Part shown: positions 22,826-33,602 of the stretch, one piece after another | How the letters are laid out: each line of letters opens with the position of its first letter | How positions within the stretch are numbered: the stretch's first letter is position 1 | Source of the DNA: Zingiber officinale | Taxonomy: Eukaryota > Streptophyta > Magnoliopsida > Zingiberales > Zingiberaceae | Direction of reading: 5' to 3' | Length of the DNA stretch: 64,000 nucleotides | Assembly (NCBI RefSeq): GCF_018446385.1 | Contig: NW_024589865.1 | Span: 49,341 to 113,340, forward strand | Notes under the pieces: model-generated | Seen by the model: only the letters and a program-made list of their open reading frames with translations | Told to the model about the DNA's origin: nothing | Databases searched by the model: none | Program-made: the position numbers and the translations under genes

Positions 22826-24589
22826 CTATACTAGCTGTCGGTCCTTGTCCTGACCGGTACTGACTACATGTGCTAAAAATCCCGTACATCCTGAATCCAT
22901 TAATCTCTGTGCTTTCATAGCGGAGAGAAACTTTTTGGCCTTTCTCTTGGGTTCTCCGATGAACTCGAACTGTGCTTCTGCTTCGGGTTGGAATACGACT
23001 TTCTGTTTACGGCACTCGATGGAAGCACCGTATCTGATCAAGAAGTCCATTCCAAGGATGACATCGTAGTTAGTCATATTTAGCACTATCAGATCACAAA
23101 AGAGCTCTCTGTTTGCTATAATGACTGGCACTGCTCTGAGCCAGTGCGTGGATGCCATAATTTCTCTTGAAGGTAAGGTCGTCAGAAACTGACTACTGAG
23201 TACCTCTGGAGGTCTCGCTAATTTCTTTGCAAATGCCCTGGATATATAAGAATGGGTTGCCCCAGTATCGAATAAGACAGTTGTACTTTGCTGTAAAATA
23301 CTAATCTGACCTGTAACAACTGTCGAGGCATTCGCTACGTCTTCTCTGGTTAAGGAGTAGATTCTTGCATTCGTCATAGCTGGAGGGGCTTCTAGTCTGC
23401 CCTGGCTGATGTGTGGACCATCTAGAGCGGCCTGCATCTGATGTAACTGAGCTGGCTGACCTCCATACTGAATCGGCTGTGGTGGAGGAAGACTAGTCTT
23501 GTTCGGGCACTGCTTAGCCATATGCCCTTCCTGTCCACACTCGAAGCATCCTCGTGTGCCTTTACGACAAACTCCAGGGTGGAATTTCCCGCAAGTAGCA
23601 CACTTTGGATAACTGGGTTGTTTGCTAGCTGGCCCTCCTTTTGGGTAACTCCATGGCTTACGTTTATTGCTAGAGTTCCCTTTCCAATTGGAGCTGTGGC
23701 CCTGTTGTTTCTGAGTGCCTGAACCTCCTTGACCTTTAGATTCTGAGAGAACTTGCATCTGCTGCTTGATGCTATTCTGGTAATGCTCAGTGGTCAGGGC
23801 GCTGCTAACTAGTTCTTCAGTGGTTTGCCGCCTATGAATGCCGCCAGCCATGTTCATTGCTATTTCCGGCCTCAGCATCTTGAGCATCAACCGGACTCTT
23901 TCTTTCTCTGTGCTGACTAGTTCAGGGCATAGACGAGCCAATCTATTGAATTTCTTCACGGCTTCCTCAACTGATAGGTTGCCCTGACGAAACTCAGTGA
24001 ACTCATCATAGTGGCGGTTTGTGACCCTCATGTGAAAGAATTCTTCAAAGAACTCCTTCTCGAAGTCTGCCCATGTCATCTGGTTTACTGGGCGCTTCGC
24101 TCTGATTCTCTCCCACCACATGCGTGCATCACCTGTCAGACAGAAGGAGGCGCACTTCAGCTTCTCATGTTCTGGCCAGTCCAGAAACTCCATCGTACTC
24201 TCCAGTGTTTTGAACCAGGCTTGGGCATCCCATGGTTCACTAGTGCCTGAGAAGTTCTCGGGCTTGACTCTCTGCCACTGGATCAGATAGGCTTCTCTCT
24301 TTGCCTCTACTGCTGCTGGGGCTACTGGTACTGTAGGCTGGACTGGTGGAACCTCTAAGACTACTGGCGTTGATACGTTTGGTTCCGGGGTGATTGTGGG
24401 AGTATTCTGCTGATTAGCCTTTAAGGTGGCTATCTCATGTTGCTGTTCAGCTAGCTGCTGCTGTAATTGAGCCACTAATGCTGTCAGGTCTGGGGGAGGC
24501 ACTGAACTGTCTGCCTCATGCTGGGGCTCAGTAGCTGGTGCCCTTCTAGCTGGGCGTCCTCGTGCCATTTCTAAAGACATAGAGGACAT
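22826..24589 (-). pseudogene. Gypsy G1 copy B: gag-protease, 587 codons open
   Basis: Longest open frame of the element. Start at 24,589 (MSSMSLEMARGRPARR), followed by a Gln-rich coiled segment (LQQQLAEQQHEIATLK), a Pro/Val-rich linker, the gag domain (WFKTLESTMEFLDWPE; GDARMWWERI), the CCHC knuckle CFECGQEGHMAKQC and the protease VLFDTGATHSYIS. It keeps the 14 bases deleted in copy A. It ends at a premature TAG where relatives continue into RT, so gag-protease could be translated but not the polyprotein. Confidence 0.9.
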
Positions 24590-25025
24590 ACATAACTAAG
24601 GCAATCATGTTTATATATCTACTATCATTATCATGTTAGGTGTTATCATCAATCAACATGCTACAGTATCTATAAACATGAAAGAAAGAACATAATAAAG
24701 TGAGAGACGTTTCTTACTTGGAAGCTGCAGGTTCAATGCTGATGTGTGTGTAGGAAGTATGGAAACTGCTCTGATACCACTCTGTAACGACCCGCCTTCT
24801 ACTGACTAGGCTGTGAGGCCGATCGTTACAATAATCTGTGCTAACTATTCCCTGACCATCATTAAATCTAGGTGCGGAAGATGTACTAATTAAAATTTTG
24901 CTATCTATTATCATTTCTTGGTTCTACATGTGCTAAGGGGTGTGATCTAAACTATTAATAACATATATTACATTCCCCAATGGTCAAGGAACCTAACTAA
25001 GGGTTTCTTACTGATATCAGGCCTC

Positions 25026-25347
25026 CCAATCGATCCACGGATCGATTGGAATGGCCGGATCGATCCGTGGATCGATCCAGGTGGCTACTGTATGTGGGGC
25101 TTAGGTTGGATCGATCCAGTGATCGATCCAGCACGCTACTGTGCTCGGGCCAATATTCTGGATCGATCGGCTGATCGATCCAGAATATCCAATCGATCCA
25201 GTGATCGATCCCAGAGTCTACTGTTCGCGACAGAATTTGCTGGATCGATCGGCTGATCGATCCAGAAGCCTACTGTTCGCGGTACGAACTCCCCAATCGA
25301 TCGGCTGATCGATTGAGAAGCCTCCAATCGATCGACCGATCGATTGG
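25026..25347. repeat. Eight-hairpin array in LTR C
   Basis: Third copy of the ATCGATC hairpin run, in the same order and with the same loop classes as in LTRs A and B. Confidence 0.85.
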
Positions 25348-26850
25348 GATTTCTGATTTCATACCAGAACTCTGATTTCAGCACTGTTTCGTGCCAAGTT
25401 CATACCCGTGAGTTCTAACATGGTTATAAACATACTAACAACATTTAACTGACATTCTAAGCATGATTACTAACAATCTAAACAGGTTTTTCATGATTCA
25501 TGCATCAAAATAACTAAAAATACGGAAATAACGTTATATAAAACTAAAGTTTTAGTTTGCTAGTTTCTCCAAGATCTCTACTCCAGGTTCCTTCCACACA
25601 CATCTTCATCATTTCATTGACCTCCAGCCTCCGCTAGTCCACCTTTCCTTTACCTTTATCTGCAGTATAAGGAAAAGAAGTATTTGTAAGCTTTCGCTTA
25701 GTAAGAAATCATCTACCTCACTAAAACATGCAATCGATGCAAATCATGCTTTGAAAACATGCTATTTGAAAAGAACATACTGAATATGCTAAACATGGCA
25801 TGGCATGCAACACATAGAAATGAAACTGATCATAGCAATAGAACTAATCATAACCTATCATGTTGTATCAACAGAAAACTAAACTGATATAAAACTGAGC
25901 TAAGCTAATACCAATCTGATACTAAAGCTGACTGAACTCACATGACTAATTTGTGATGTTTGAAAACTATATTCATAAGTAGATTAAAATAATAATCAAG
26001 CTGCTGTTTGGGCCCGACAACTGCACTTTGCTGTGCGCGAATCCCCAATTAGACCCGGGTTTGCATGTCCCGAATTTAGTAGGGTTACTAGGTTAGCTGA
26101 ACCTAGGGACGACTATGGGAGTCCAACCCAATGAATATCTAATCCTGTACAGTGCCACTGAAAAAGTAAAATACTGAAAATAGCTAATTATTGATTGTCT
26201 TGCTCTTTCTAGGTTATCTGAACCTAGAGGTAGGTTGTCTGAACCTAGAGGCGACTGTGGGAGCCCACCCATTGGACATCTAGTTCCATAAAAGCTGTAG
26301 CAAGACCATATGAACTGTAAAAATGCTTCTATTGCATTTATCTAAGCTATTAAAAAGCCTAGGATGGCTTTTAACTAAGCTAAGCATTTAATCAAACGCT
26401 TGGTGAGCGCTAATTCACTCCCTATTGCTAAAAATCTGCATACGACTAAAACAATACATACAATCATACGAAAGCTACTTATACTGCAGGTGAGGGGTTT
26501 CTTACCTCCTGCTCAGATTTTCTTACAAATCTAATCGCTAGATTTCCGGAGAAGAAGATTCCTCCGTCGATTTCCTCACGTCCACGTGCTCTTCTCGCGG
26601 GGAGGAACGTTCTCGTAGCCGAGATATCGCCGGAAGGTGTTCCCCTTTCCCTTGGGACGGAAACCCTAGGTTTCTTGAGGTTGGCGCCGAGAGGTAAGGG
26701 AGAAAAGGAGAGGGCGACGTGACTAGAGTGAGGGAAAGGTTTTTCTCCTTTAAGAAAAATAATAATTCCTCACTTAAATCTTTATTTATATTAAGTGGGT
26801 AATTCGACCCAACTCAATATAAATATAATTGATTCCCTTTCTTTTCAACA

Positions 26851-26934
26851 CGGCTCTGCTGGGTTCACTTGGTTACTAGAGCTATCTATAAGTCTTGGAC
26901 CCAATAGGTCTCGGGTTCAATTCCCGCGTAGGCT
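26851..26934 (+). other. tRNA-like block in LTR C
   Basis: Same tRNA-like sequence with the B-box GGTTCAATTCC. One base is lost in the anticodon-like region (AGTCTTGGACC) compared with LTR A. Confidence 0.55.
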
Positions 26935-27062
26935 ATTTTACGATTCTATTTATTTTTGCTACTTCCGCTACTCTAAAAATTCTGTAAAAATATCCTAAAA
27001 TTTCAGAAAAATCGTAGAATATTTCTTAAATAGTTTTGAGAATTTTCGGGCGCTACACTCCC

Positions 27063-28010
27063 CCTTTATAAAAAAGTAATTTAATATCATACTTGATATT
27101 TAGCCAAAAAGCGAAGAAAAGTTTGCTTTCTAACATCGCCGTCCCAAAGTATTTATAGAAGCTTCTCTGCTCGTAATGTTGCCAATTCTAAAATATAGGA
27201 CTAAAGAAAACTCTAGATTTCTATTTGATTAATGAGCAAAATTATCAATAATATGCTGTAGTTGAGTCTCGAACTCTAGATCCATGATTGATTAATGAGA
27301 AAAATAAATACTCTGATTTATGAGAAAATTTTATAATATTCTTCAATTGTTCTTGAAAAGTTAATTACTCTTTCAATTAAAAGTCGAGGGACTTGTGTTG
27401 GACTGAGGTATTCATTGTTATGATCCTTCCATGCAACCTCCACCGTATCCATCAGTTTCTTAACAATATGCTCTAACTATCCCAAGACGATGATGAGGCA
27501 TGGATTCGCTTGACCTCCTCTGCCTGCAATCGCTATAATTGGAGGGATTTGCGGTGACCATGGAGACACTCCTCTGCTTGTCGTAAGCGATGGCGGCAAG
27601 CTCCGCTGGCCATGAGAGCGCTCGAGTGCATCGATCAATTTCATTCGACCCAAGCGACGGGATTTTAAAACTGTTTCTCATATGCTTTGCGTGTGACTGG
27701 GAGATTGTCTCTGTTTGAGGGTTGTGATTATATCACGCTCGCGATATCGAATCATCTACCGTTCATTTTTCCACTCTTTTGTTCATCATCGTTTTTGTAA
27801 TGAAGTTGAATAGGAACAAGCTACGAAAGGAATTCCTATAATTAACAACTTTCAATTGTAGATTGTTTTTTTTTTTTACTTTAAATTAATTGGAAGCAGA
27901 AAATTCATCTCCACAGCTAATCATACTAATAAAAGAAGTTAGCTAAGACAAAGATTCCCTCTATTCTTTCTACTTGCCACCCTTTCCATAAAAAATAATT
28001 AAAAAAAACA
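27063..28010. other. Gypsy right flank, no gene seen
   Basis: AT-rich DNA without a recognisable gene. It contains the second copy of the 195-bp duplication (27,505-27,700) and leads into the peroxidase fragments. Confidence 0.6.
27505..27700. repeat. Second copy of the 195-bp duplication
   Basis: Direct-orientation match to 9,541-9,735, with the same boundaries (CGCTTGACCTCCTC to GCGTGTGAC). It is unrecognised and probably predates the Gypsy insertion between the copies. Confidence 0.8.
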
Positions 28011-28232
28011 ATGACTGCTTTTGGGAGATCAACAATGGCGGTGTTAGCGCCCTTAACTATTTATTCTGCATGGCTCTATGGTAGCAGCTAAGCTCCGCAT
28101 TGGCTTCTACTCCCAAACCTGCCCTACCGCCGAAACCCTCATAAGGTAAACCTTCAATGACGCTGTCGGGAAGACTGACGATATCGGCGCTGACCTTCTA
28201 CGGATGCATTTCCACGACTGCTTTGTCATTGG
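28011..28232 (+). pseudogene. Class III peroxidase exon 1 fragment (signal peptide present)
   Basis: First exon of a secreted plant haem peroxidase (class III; oxidises phenolics with hydrogen peroxide in the wall or vacuole). An ATG at 28,011 (or in frame at 28,035) starts a hydrophobic signal-like stretch (MAVLAPLTIYSAWLYGSS). After a frameshift the mature start follows: LRIGFYSQTCPTAETLIR, then a TAA, then DDIGADLLRMHFHDCFV with the distal His of HFHDCF. Only exon 1 is present; the proximal His region and later exons are absent. It faces a second fragment at 28,370-28,570. Confidence 0.88.
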
Positions 28233-28369
28233 TTGATCTCCGCATCCTTTTCTGCCGTGTTCCCGTTCGCCGAATCGATGAGAACTGATCCATCAATTGA
28301 ATACGATCATAAACTCAAGGAAAACATTCAGACGTAGCAACAAAGTTTCGATCGATATGCATGCAATCG

Positions 28370-28570
28370 ATATATATACTTACTGACTCTGACAAAGAAG
28401 TCGTGGAAATGCATCCGGAGAAGGTGAGCGTCGATGTCGTCAGTCTTCAGGACATCGGCATTGAAGGCTTGCCTGATGAGGGTTTTGTCGGTAGGGTAGG
28501 TTTGGGAATAGAAGCCAACTCGGAGCTTGGACGCACCGCCATTGTTGATCTCCCTCAAGAAGCCAATCTT
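28370..28570 (-). pseudogene. Class III peroxidase exon 1 fragment, inverted copy
   Basis: Minus-strand relative of the previous fragment. The frame is open from MREINNGGASKLRVGFYSQ through TLIRQAFN to LLRMHFHDFFVR, with the Cys of HFHDCF replaced by Phe. That Cys forms a conserved disulfide in this family. Compared with the plus copy, about 45 bases coding the signal peptide are deleted just after the shared AACAATGGCGGTG, so any product would be out of frame from that ATG and unsecreted. A GTAAGTATATAT donor-like sequence follows. Later exons are absent. Confidence 0.85.
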
Positions 28571-28621
28571 TTTATCTTTCTTATTTTTTGGACGGGTGAC
28601 AAAGTGAAAGAATCGAGCCCC

Positions 28622-28629
28622 TATTTATA
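28622..28629 (-). promoter_or_regulatory. TATA box of the inverted peroxidase copy
   Basis: TATAAATA on the minus strand lies about 60-70 bases upstream of the inverted peroxidase fragment, a plausible core promoter. No matching TATA box is evident before the plus-strand copy. Confidence 0.5.
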
Positions 28630-28646
28630 GGAATCGTGGTGTGCAC

Positions 28647-28866
28647 GGATTAGCTTTGCGCCAGCTCTCCATGGAAATTAAGGGTATATAAGGTATAGTG
28701 AGAGGTGGCACGAATTTTCTAAATAATGAAGATTTAGGACATATTATTATAATATGTCCTAAATGGATTAGATTTGCACCAGCTCTCCATGGAAATTAAG
28801 GGTAAATAAGGTCTGGTGAGAGGTGACACGGATTTTCTAAATAATGAAGATTCAGGATATATTATG
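28647..28866. repeat. 118-bp tandem duplication
   Basis: Two adjacent copies start at 28,647 and 28,765. Both read GGATTAG, CCAGCTCTCCATGGAAATTA, a GTGAGAGGTG motif and TTTTCTAAATAATGAAGATT, with few differences. The unit lies upstream of the inverted peroxidase fragment. Confidence 0.85.
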
Positions 28867-31085
28867 AAATATTCGATCATATCCATATCCATGTGCGTTT
28901 TCGATTTACTACCAAATTAGTTGGGTGATTTATTATCGAGACATTTAATTTACAAGTGGAATAGTCGTTTTAGAGGAATTAAAATTTAGACTTTATTTTT
29001 TTTACTAAATCTAAAAAATAGTAGAATGATAATGGATTAATTTTTTGTGGGATTTTATCTATATTCTCTGTTCGTGGATATTTCATGCCTCTATTGTCCA
29101 TCCATATAAGTTATTTACCAATATTATATGAATTGACTCTTACCTACAACTCCAACTCCACGGATAAACTGCATGCTCTGATTATAATAAAACACATTAT
29201 CATATTTTATCAAAAAGCTTCTCCAGCATTTTTTGATACATGTGCATCTAACCGTGCTATTTTGTTTTTATAAAATGTCAATTTTAATTATTTTATTTAG
29301 AATAGGGATCTTTAATAATTAATTTTAATAAAATAAAATAAAATTATATTAATATTTTTTATATTTAAAATAATTTTAAAATTTATTAGTAATTTTAAAA
29401 TAATTTTTTTATATTTTTTTATACTGTTATGATTCATTCTAATTTCACATCTTAGGATTAACAACATCGCGAGCAGAGAAGTTTGATCGACAACATTAGA
29501 AATCATACCTTTTTAAGTTTTTTGGCTAAGGTCAAGTTTGATATATAACTAATTTTATTAAAATTTGGACCCTTTAATAATTAATTTTGGTGAACCCTAA
29601 AATTAAATTACGTCAATGTCTAAATTATTTTAACTTTTATCAAATCATTGACTACCTATTGTTTATATAAGAATTGAATTTGTCAATAAATCATAAATAT
29701 TATTTTGTATACCTGTGTTTGAATGTTATGAATGACGACTGTAAAACTATTGAGGCTTAAAATGTTGTTTCGTTACATGTTTGCCACAATTAACACGCCA
29801 TGAATGGCAATCTTAACATTTATCATGATGTCCTCTTATGCCTCCTTTTATAGCAAAGTTAATTATATTTATCCTAGATTTTTTTTCACTGTTCGTTTAT
29901 AGGTTATGAAAGAGGTATTTAGTAAATCAGTTGGACTAAACGGTAAAGAAATCCTAGTAGATTAGGTAGACCAAGAGGTAGGAAGATCTAGTAGGTCAGT
30001 TGTTAGATCGAGGGATAAGAAAATCTGCTGAGTCAAGGATCAGAGATCAAATGGATAGGATTTTCACTTGAAGGAGCCTATAGTCCTTCGTTTAAGGGGG
30101 ATTATTAGGATTAAAAGGTCGCAATGTTACAAATAAAGTCCCATAAACACATGAGCAAGATCATAGGGTTCTATGAGGGTTCTAAGCGAAAGATATCTCC
30201 ATTGATATGAGACATTTTAGATAAAACTAAAAAATAAACTATGAGGGTTTAGGCTCAAAGTGGATAATATCATATAATTATGAAGATATCTAAATTTCTT
30301 CAGTCCTAACATTTTTCTCATATTTTAAATAATTTTTATACTGACATGCCATAAACAATATTACATGTTACATTACTGAAAATAAACCTTCTAAAAAAAA
30401 TACAGAAACTATAAAAATATAATGGAATTTAAGAACATTTATTATTGCATTAAGAGTACTATAAAATCTACACCTTAAAAATTCAACAACTCTTCATTTG
30501 TAGATCATGCATTCAAGTTTGCATTAAACTTTGTATATATCTAAGCTCGTATACAAGAATTCAAATATTGTAAAATACCTTTCCCTCCCAAGCTTTTTAA
30601 GGTTAATATGGTATATTAACTCCCCTACATCTTTCAAGATTTGAGAAGTTGAAATACACTATTACAAAACTTCCCAGGGGGCAATTGATGAAAATAGAGT
30701 AGATGTTAAATTAATTAGAACAGATGTAGATGACTCAATAGTTGATATTCGTTCGGATGTGAACAATGAAACAAACGATGAAAATTTTGGTTGTTTTTTA
30801 TATTTTCTTTCATTACATTGAAACAATCTTTTGACATGGAATATCATGTGTTTTCTTAAACCATAGAGGTAACTATTTTGGAGCAATAGTGGCCTATTGC
30901 CCATTAGAAAATTCTTAGACCAATTAGTTTGTTTGTTTAGATTTAAATTAAATATGATGTGTAATTTAAAAGATTTTAAAAAGTTTATTAGATATTATAA
31001 TATATTTTGGTTGTCCCGTATATGGTTGGTTTTTTTATTCTTATGACAATTGAAGTTTGTCAATTTAGGCACAAATAGAAAATGC
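28867..31085. other. AT-rich intergenic DNA
   Basis: No gene is recognisable. Around 29,930-30,060 there is a degenerate CTAGTAG-RTY-type repetition (AAATCCTAGTAGATTAGG, AGATCTAGTAGGTCAG). A minus-strand open frame at 30,662-30,904 (80 codons) matches nothing I know. Confidence 0.5.
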
Positions 31086-31090
31086 TTATA

Positions 31091-31108
31091 ATATATATAT
31101 ATATATAT
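31091..31108. repeat. AT dinucleotide microsatellite
   Basis: About nine uninterrupted AT units. Confidence 0.9.
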
Positions 31109-32275
31109 CATCAAAGGTTGACTGATTGAAGACTCTTCGCTAGCAAAAGTGACTCTAAACGATCTTGTGTGTCAAAAGGAACGTCAGCAACTGGCCAGGG
31201 AAGGGGTTCTCGGTGCAGGCACTTCGACGCTCAAGTTATAGTGATCAAGCTAAAGGCAATGAACAATAGTAATAGATGAGTAGAATTGCGTAACCTTGTA
31301 TAATATAAGTGTACCTACGTCTGTAGATGGAGATTCTCTTTTATAGTGATACTGTTGGTTTGTGCATGAATCTCAAAGCATTTTCAAAAAAGAATAGACC
31401 ATAGAGATGCTTTGACACCTTTCACAAAATTGACCCATAATCTCTGTGTTTGGAATAATGGAAGTTTCTAGTGTACCGTTTGCATATGGAATATTCTCTG
31501 CCATCCTTGGCACAAAATGCTAAAAAGAAATGTGAGACCGTTGGGTTGAGGGACTCTTAATATGCTTAGCTAGCAAACCGACCAAGTTCCTCCTATAGTC
31601 CGGTTGTTGATTGCAAGAGCAACCAGGTCGAATTTGAGGAATGCTGTTGTCAGGGACTCATCCTTTACTCGACCTATCCCTTTGTCCCTAGAGTTTGGTT
31701 GGACCGAGTGCCTAGTCTACCCGACCAAACTGTAGGTCCGATCGGCTAGCTTACTCGACTGAAATAGTTAACTGCACTAACCCCAAGTGATGAAGAGGGC
31801 CTTGCTCTAGATGGCACTGACTCAGCTTAGAGTTTATCAATACTGAGGGGCTCGCTGGCCCCGAGTGTTGACCCTACCTTGACTTTGACTATCATGTCAG
31901 CTGACTTTCTTGACTTCAACTTGACTTAGAGGCTCTGCCTCATTTGCCATATCAAATGCCTCCCCTTCAAGTTTACTCGAAGGAGGTTGTAAGTCCGATT
32001 GACTAGACATTTGTGTAAGTTGAGCCTCTTCCAATTGGACATTTAATTTTTGTTCTTCCATTTGGTTCAAGTGGATGTTATCATTTGTTGCTGATGCTTT
32101 TGGGGTCCCTTGTTTTCCAACCGGATATTCATTCACTGAACCATCACTCAAACCGAATTGACATCACTATGGCACCTTGGAGATAGGGCACGTCACTCAT
32201 CATTAATGCTGAACATGATGAGCATGCCTTTTTATCATAAGTCTACTTATTACCTTCCATCCCTCGTAAATGTTG
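31109..32275. other. Unclassified, probably repeat-derived
   Basis: It contains phrases such as CTGGCCAGGGAAGGGGTTCTC and CGACGCTCAAG that look like part of a dispersed repeat. An 84-codon minus-strand open frame at 31,897-32,151 is Gln/Glu-rich with no recognisable domain. I assign no function. Confidence 0.4.
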
Positions 32276-32283
32276 CTTGTGTG

Positions 32284-32831
32284 TAGAGTCGCTAATTTAG
32301 TTTGGGCTCGTCAGGTTGGCCCATCCCGTCAAACAATTTAAGCGGGTTGGATTGAAATTTTCTCAATCCAAGTCCGCCACGAGCCAACCCACCTAGGCCC
32401 ACGACATGGGCAGGTTGGCATGCGATGAGCTTGGGTTGGCCTGCGGGTTGAGAAACACATATAAGCTAAGTTTTATTTGTCAATTTATTATCTTTCTTTG
32501 TTACAATTTTGAAATGAAAATAGTACTTTTCATCCCACATAAGTACTCATTTATGTTCATTTATATTTAAAATATCTGTTTATGGATACATTTTGTTGAT
32601 GAAACCTTTCCGAATAAAACGTTGAAGATATAAAATATTTTTTCAATATTTTTTTAAAAAATTGATGGGCCTGCGGGTTGACTCGCCAAACCCACAACCC
32701 GCCTTGGATTGGGTTGGGTTGGAAAATTTTCAACCCACGAAGTTGACGGGTCGGCCCGCCCGCCCCGCAAAATGGTTGGCCTGCCATGGGCTGACCCGCC
32801 CCGCCACGGGTTGGCCCATTTGGCAGCTCTA
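32284..32831. mobile_element. Non-autonomous hAT element, 548 bp (TSD CTTGTGTG)
   Basis: The ends TAGAGTCGCTAATT and (reverse complement) TAGAGCTGCCAAAT form imperfect terminal inverted repeats. An 8-bp direct repeat CTTGTGTG flanks it at 32,276-32,283 and 32,832-32,839, the length made by hAT transposases. Both terminal zones are rich in GGGTTGGCC/GGCCCGCC and are mutually complementary, so the element could fold. No transposase frame is present. Confidence 0.85.
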
Positions 32832-33000
32832 CTTGTGTGTTGCCATACGTCTAACATTTGTTAAAAGAATGTTTGACATGACAGACGACTGTTGAGATTT
32901 GATGTCACACATAGTTGTTCAAATTCAATGGTCCAAATCAAATATCTTTCTTCTATACCCTTCATCGGATGACTCTTAGGAATTCTTAGTAGGGTTTTTA

Positions 33001-33602
33001 ATGTTCACGGTTCGATGGAACTTCGTTGTTCTCGCATTCTTCTATTTATCTTCTTCCTCTCTATTTATGGTTTGCTGTCACCAGCGATTGCTCAAACCCT
33101 TTATTCATAGGTTCCTTTTCTTTCCTTCCTCCATTCATCCTTCTCCATTTTTTTCTATGGCTTCCGCTCCCCCTCTCGCTATTCATAGGATCTGGTATAC
33201 CTCCACCTCCTCCGACTTCAATGGTGAGGAGATAGACCAGATGCATCTCACCTATCGCCTCGGCATTGCCTCTAGCCACGACCACCCCCGTCTTCCCCTA
33301 GCAGGCTATCTCACTTTCTTCAAGGACCAATTCCTCACTGGCCTTATTTTTCCTCTACACCCTTTTTTCTCAGAAGTTGTTCTTATTTTAATATCCTCTT
33401 GTAATAATTAGTGCTAACTCTATAAGATTACTATACGGGGTCATCATACTATTCCATCTATACTGAGTCCTGTTACATCCATGGGTCTTCCACTATTTTT
33501 ATTACCTGAAGAAGTCTGAGCCAGGCTTTTTCATCTTCCTTGTTTGAGTGGGTGTGGTATTTTTTTGATAAAATGTCCTCATCCAATAAAGGTTGGAAGT
33601 CT
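33001..33602 (+). pseudogene. Gag-like retrotransposon relic
   Basis: Plus-strand frames contain GYLTFFKDQFLTGLIFPLHP, then after breaks a segment like EPGFFIF and SSNKGWK. These are landmarks of the plant 'putative gypsy type transposon' gag-like family (Transposase_28). Several stops and frame changes lie between 33,410 and 33,600. The relic ends where a Copia LTR begins at 33,603. Confidence 0.5.

Larger units (their letters stand above)
10586..27057 (-). mobile_element. Tandem three-LTR Gypsy chromovirus (family G1, TSD CTCCC)
   Basis: Three LTRs (10,586-12,861; 17,729-19,963; 24,783-27,057) alternate with two internal regions (12,862-17,728 and 19,964-24,782), all minus strand. Each LTR runs TGTAACGACC to CGCTACA (or TGCTACA) on the plus strand. 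The 5-bp TSD CTCCC occurs only at the two outer ends (10,581-10,585 and 27,058-27,062). Gene order gag-protease-RT-RNase H-integrase-chromodomain identifies a chromovirus, probably Tekay/Del-like. Both internal regions carry stops and frameshifts. A single TSD around two copies fits unequal crossing-over between the LTRs of one insertion on homologous or sister chromatids. Confidence 0.92.
24783..27057 (-). mobile_element. Gypsy G1 LTR C (outer, 5' side of copy B)
   Basis: 2,275 bp, ending GGGCGCTACA at 27,057, followed directly by the right TSD copy CTCCC (27,058-27,062). It shares with LTR A the segments missing from LTR B. Confidence 0.93.

Noticed and set aside
22826..24589. An independent 587-codon host gene
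   Set aside because: It has the gag, CCHC and DTG protease motifs of a Gypsy element and sits between its primer-binding site and RT.
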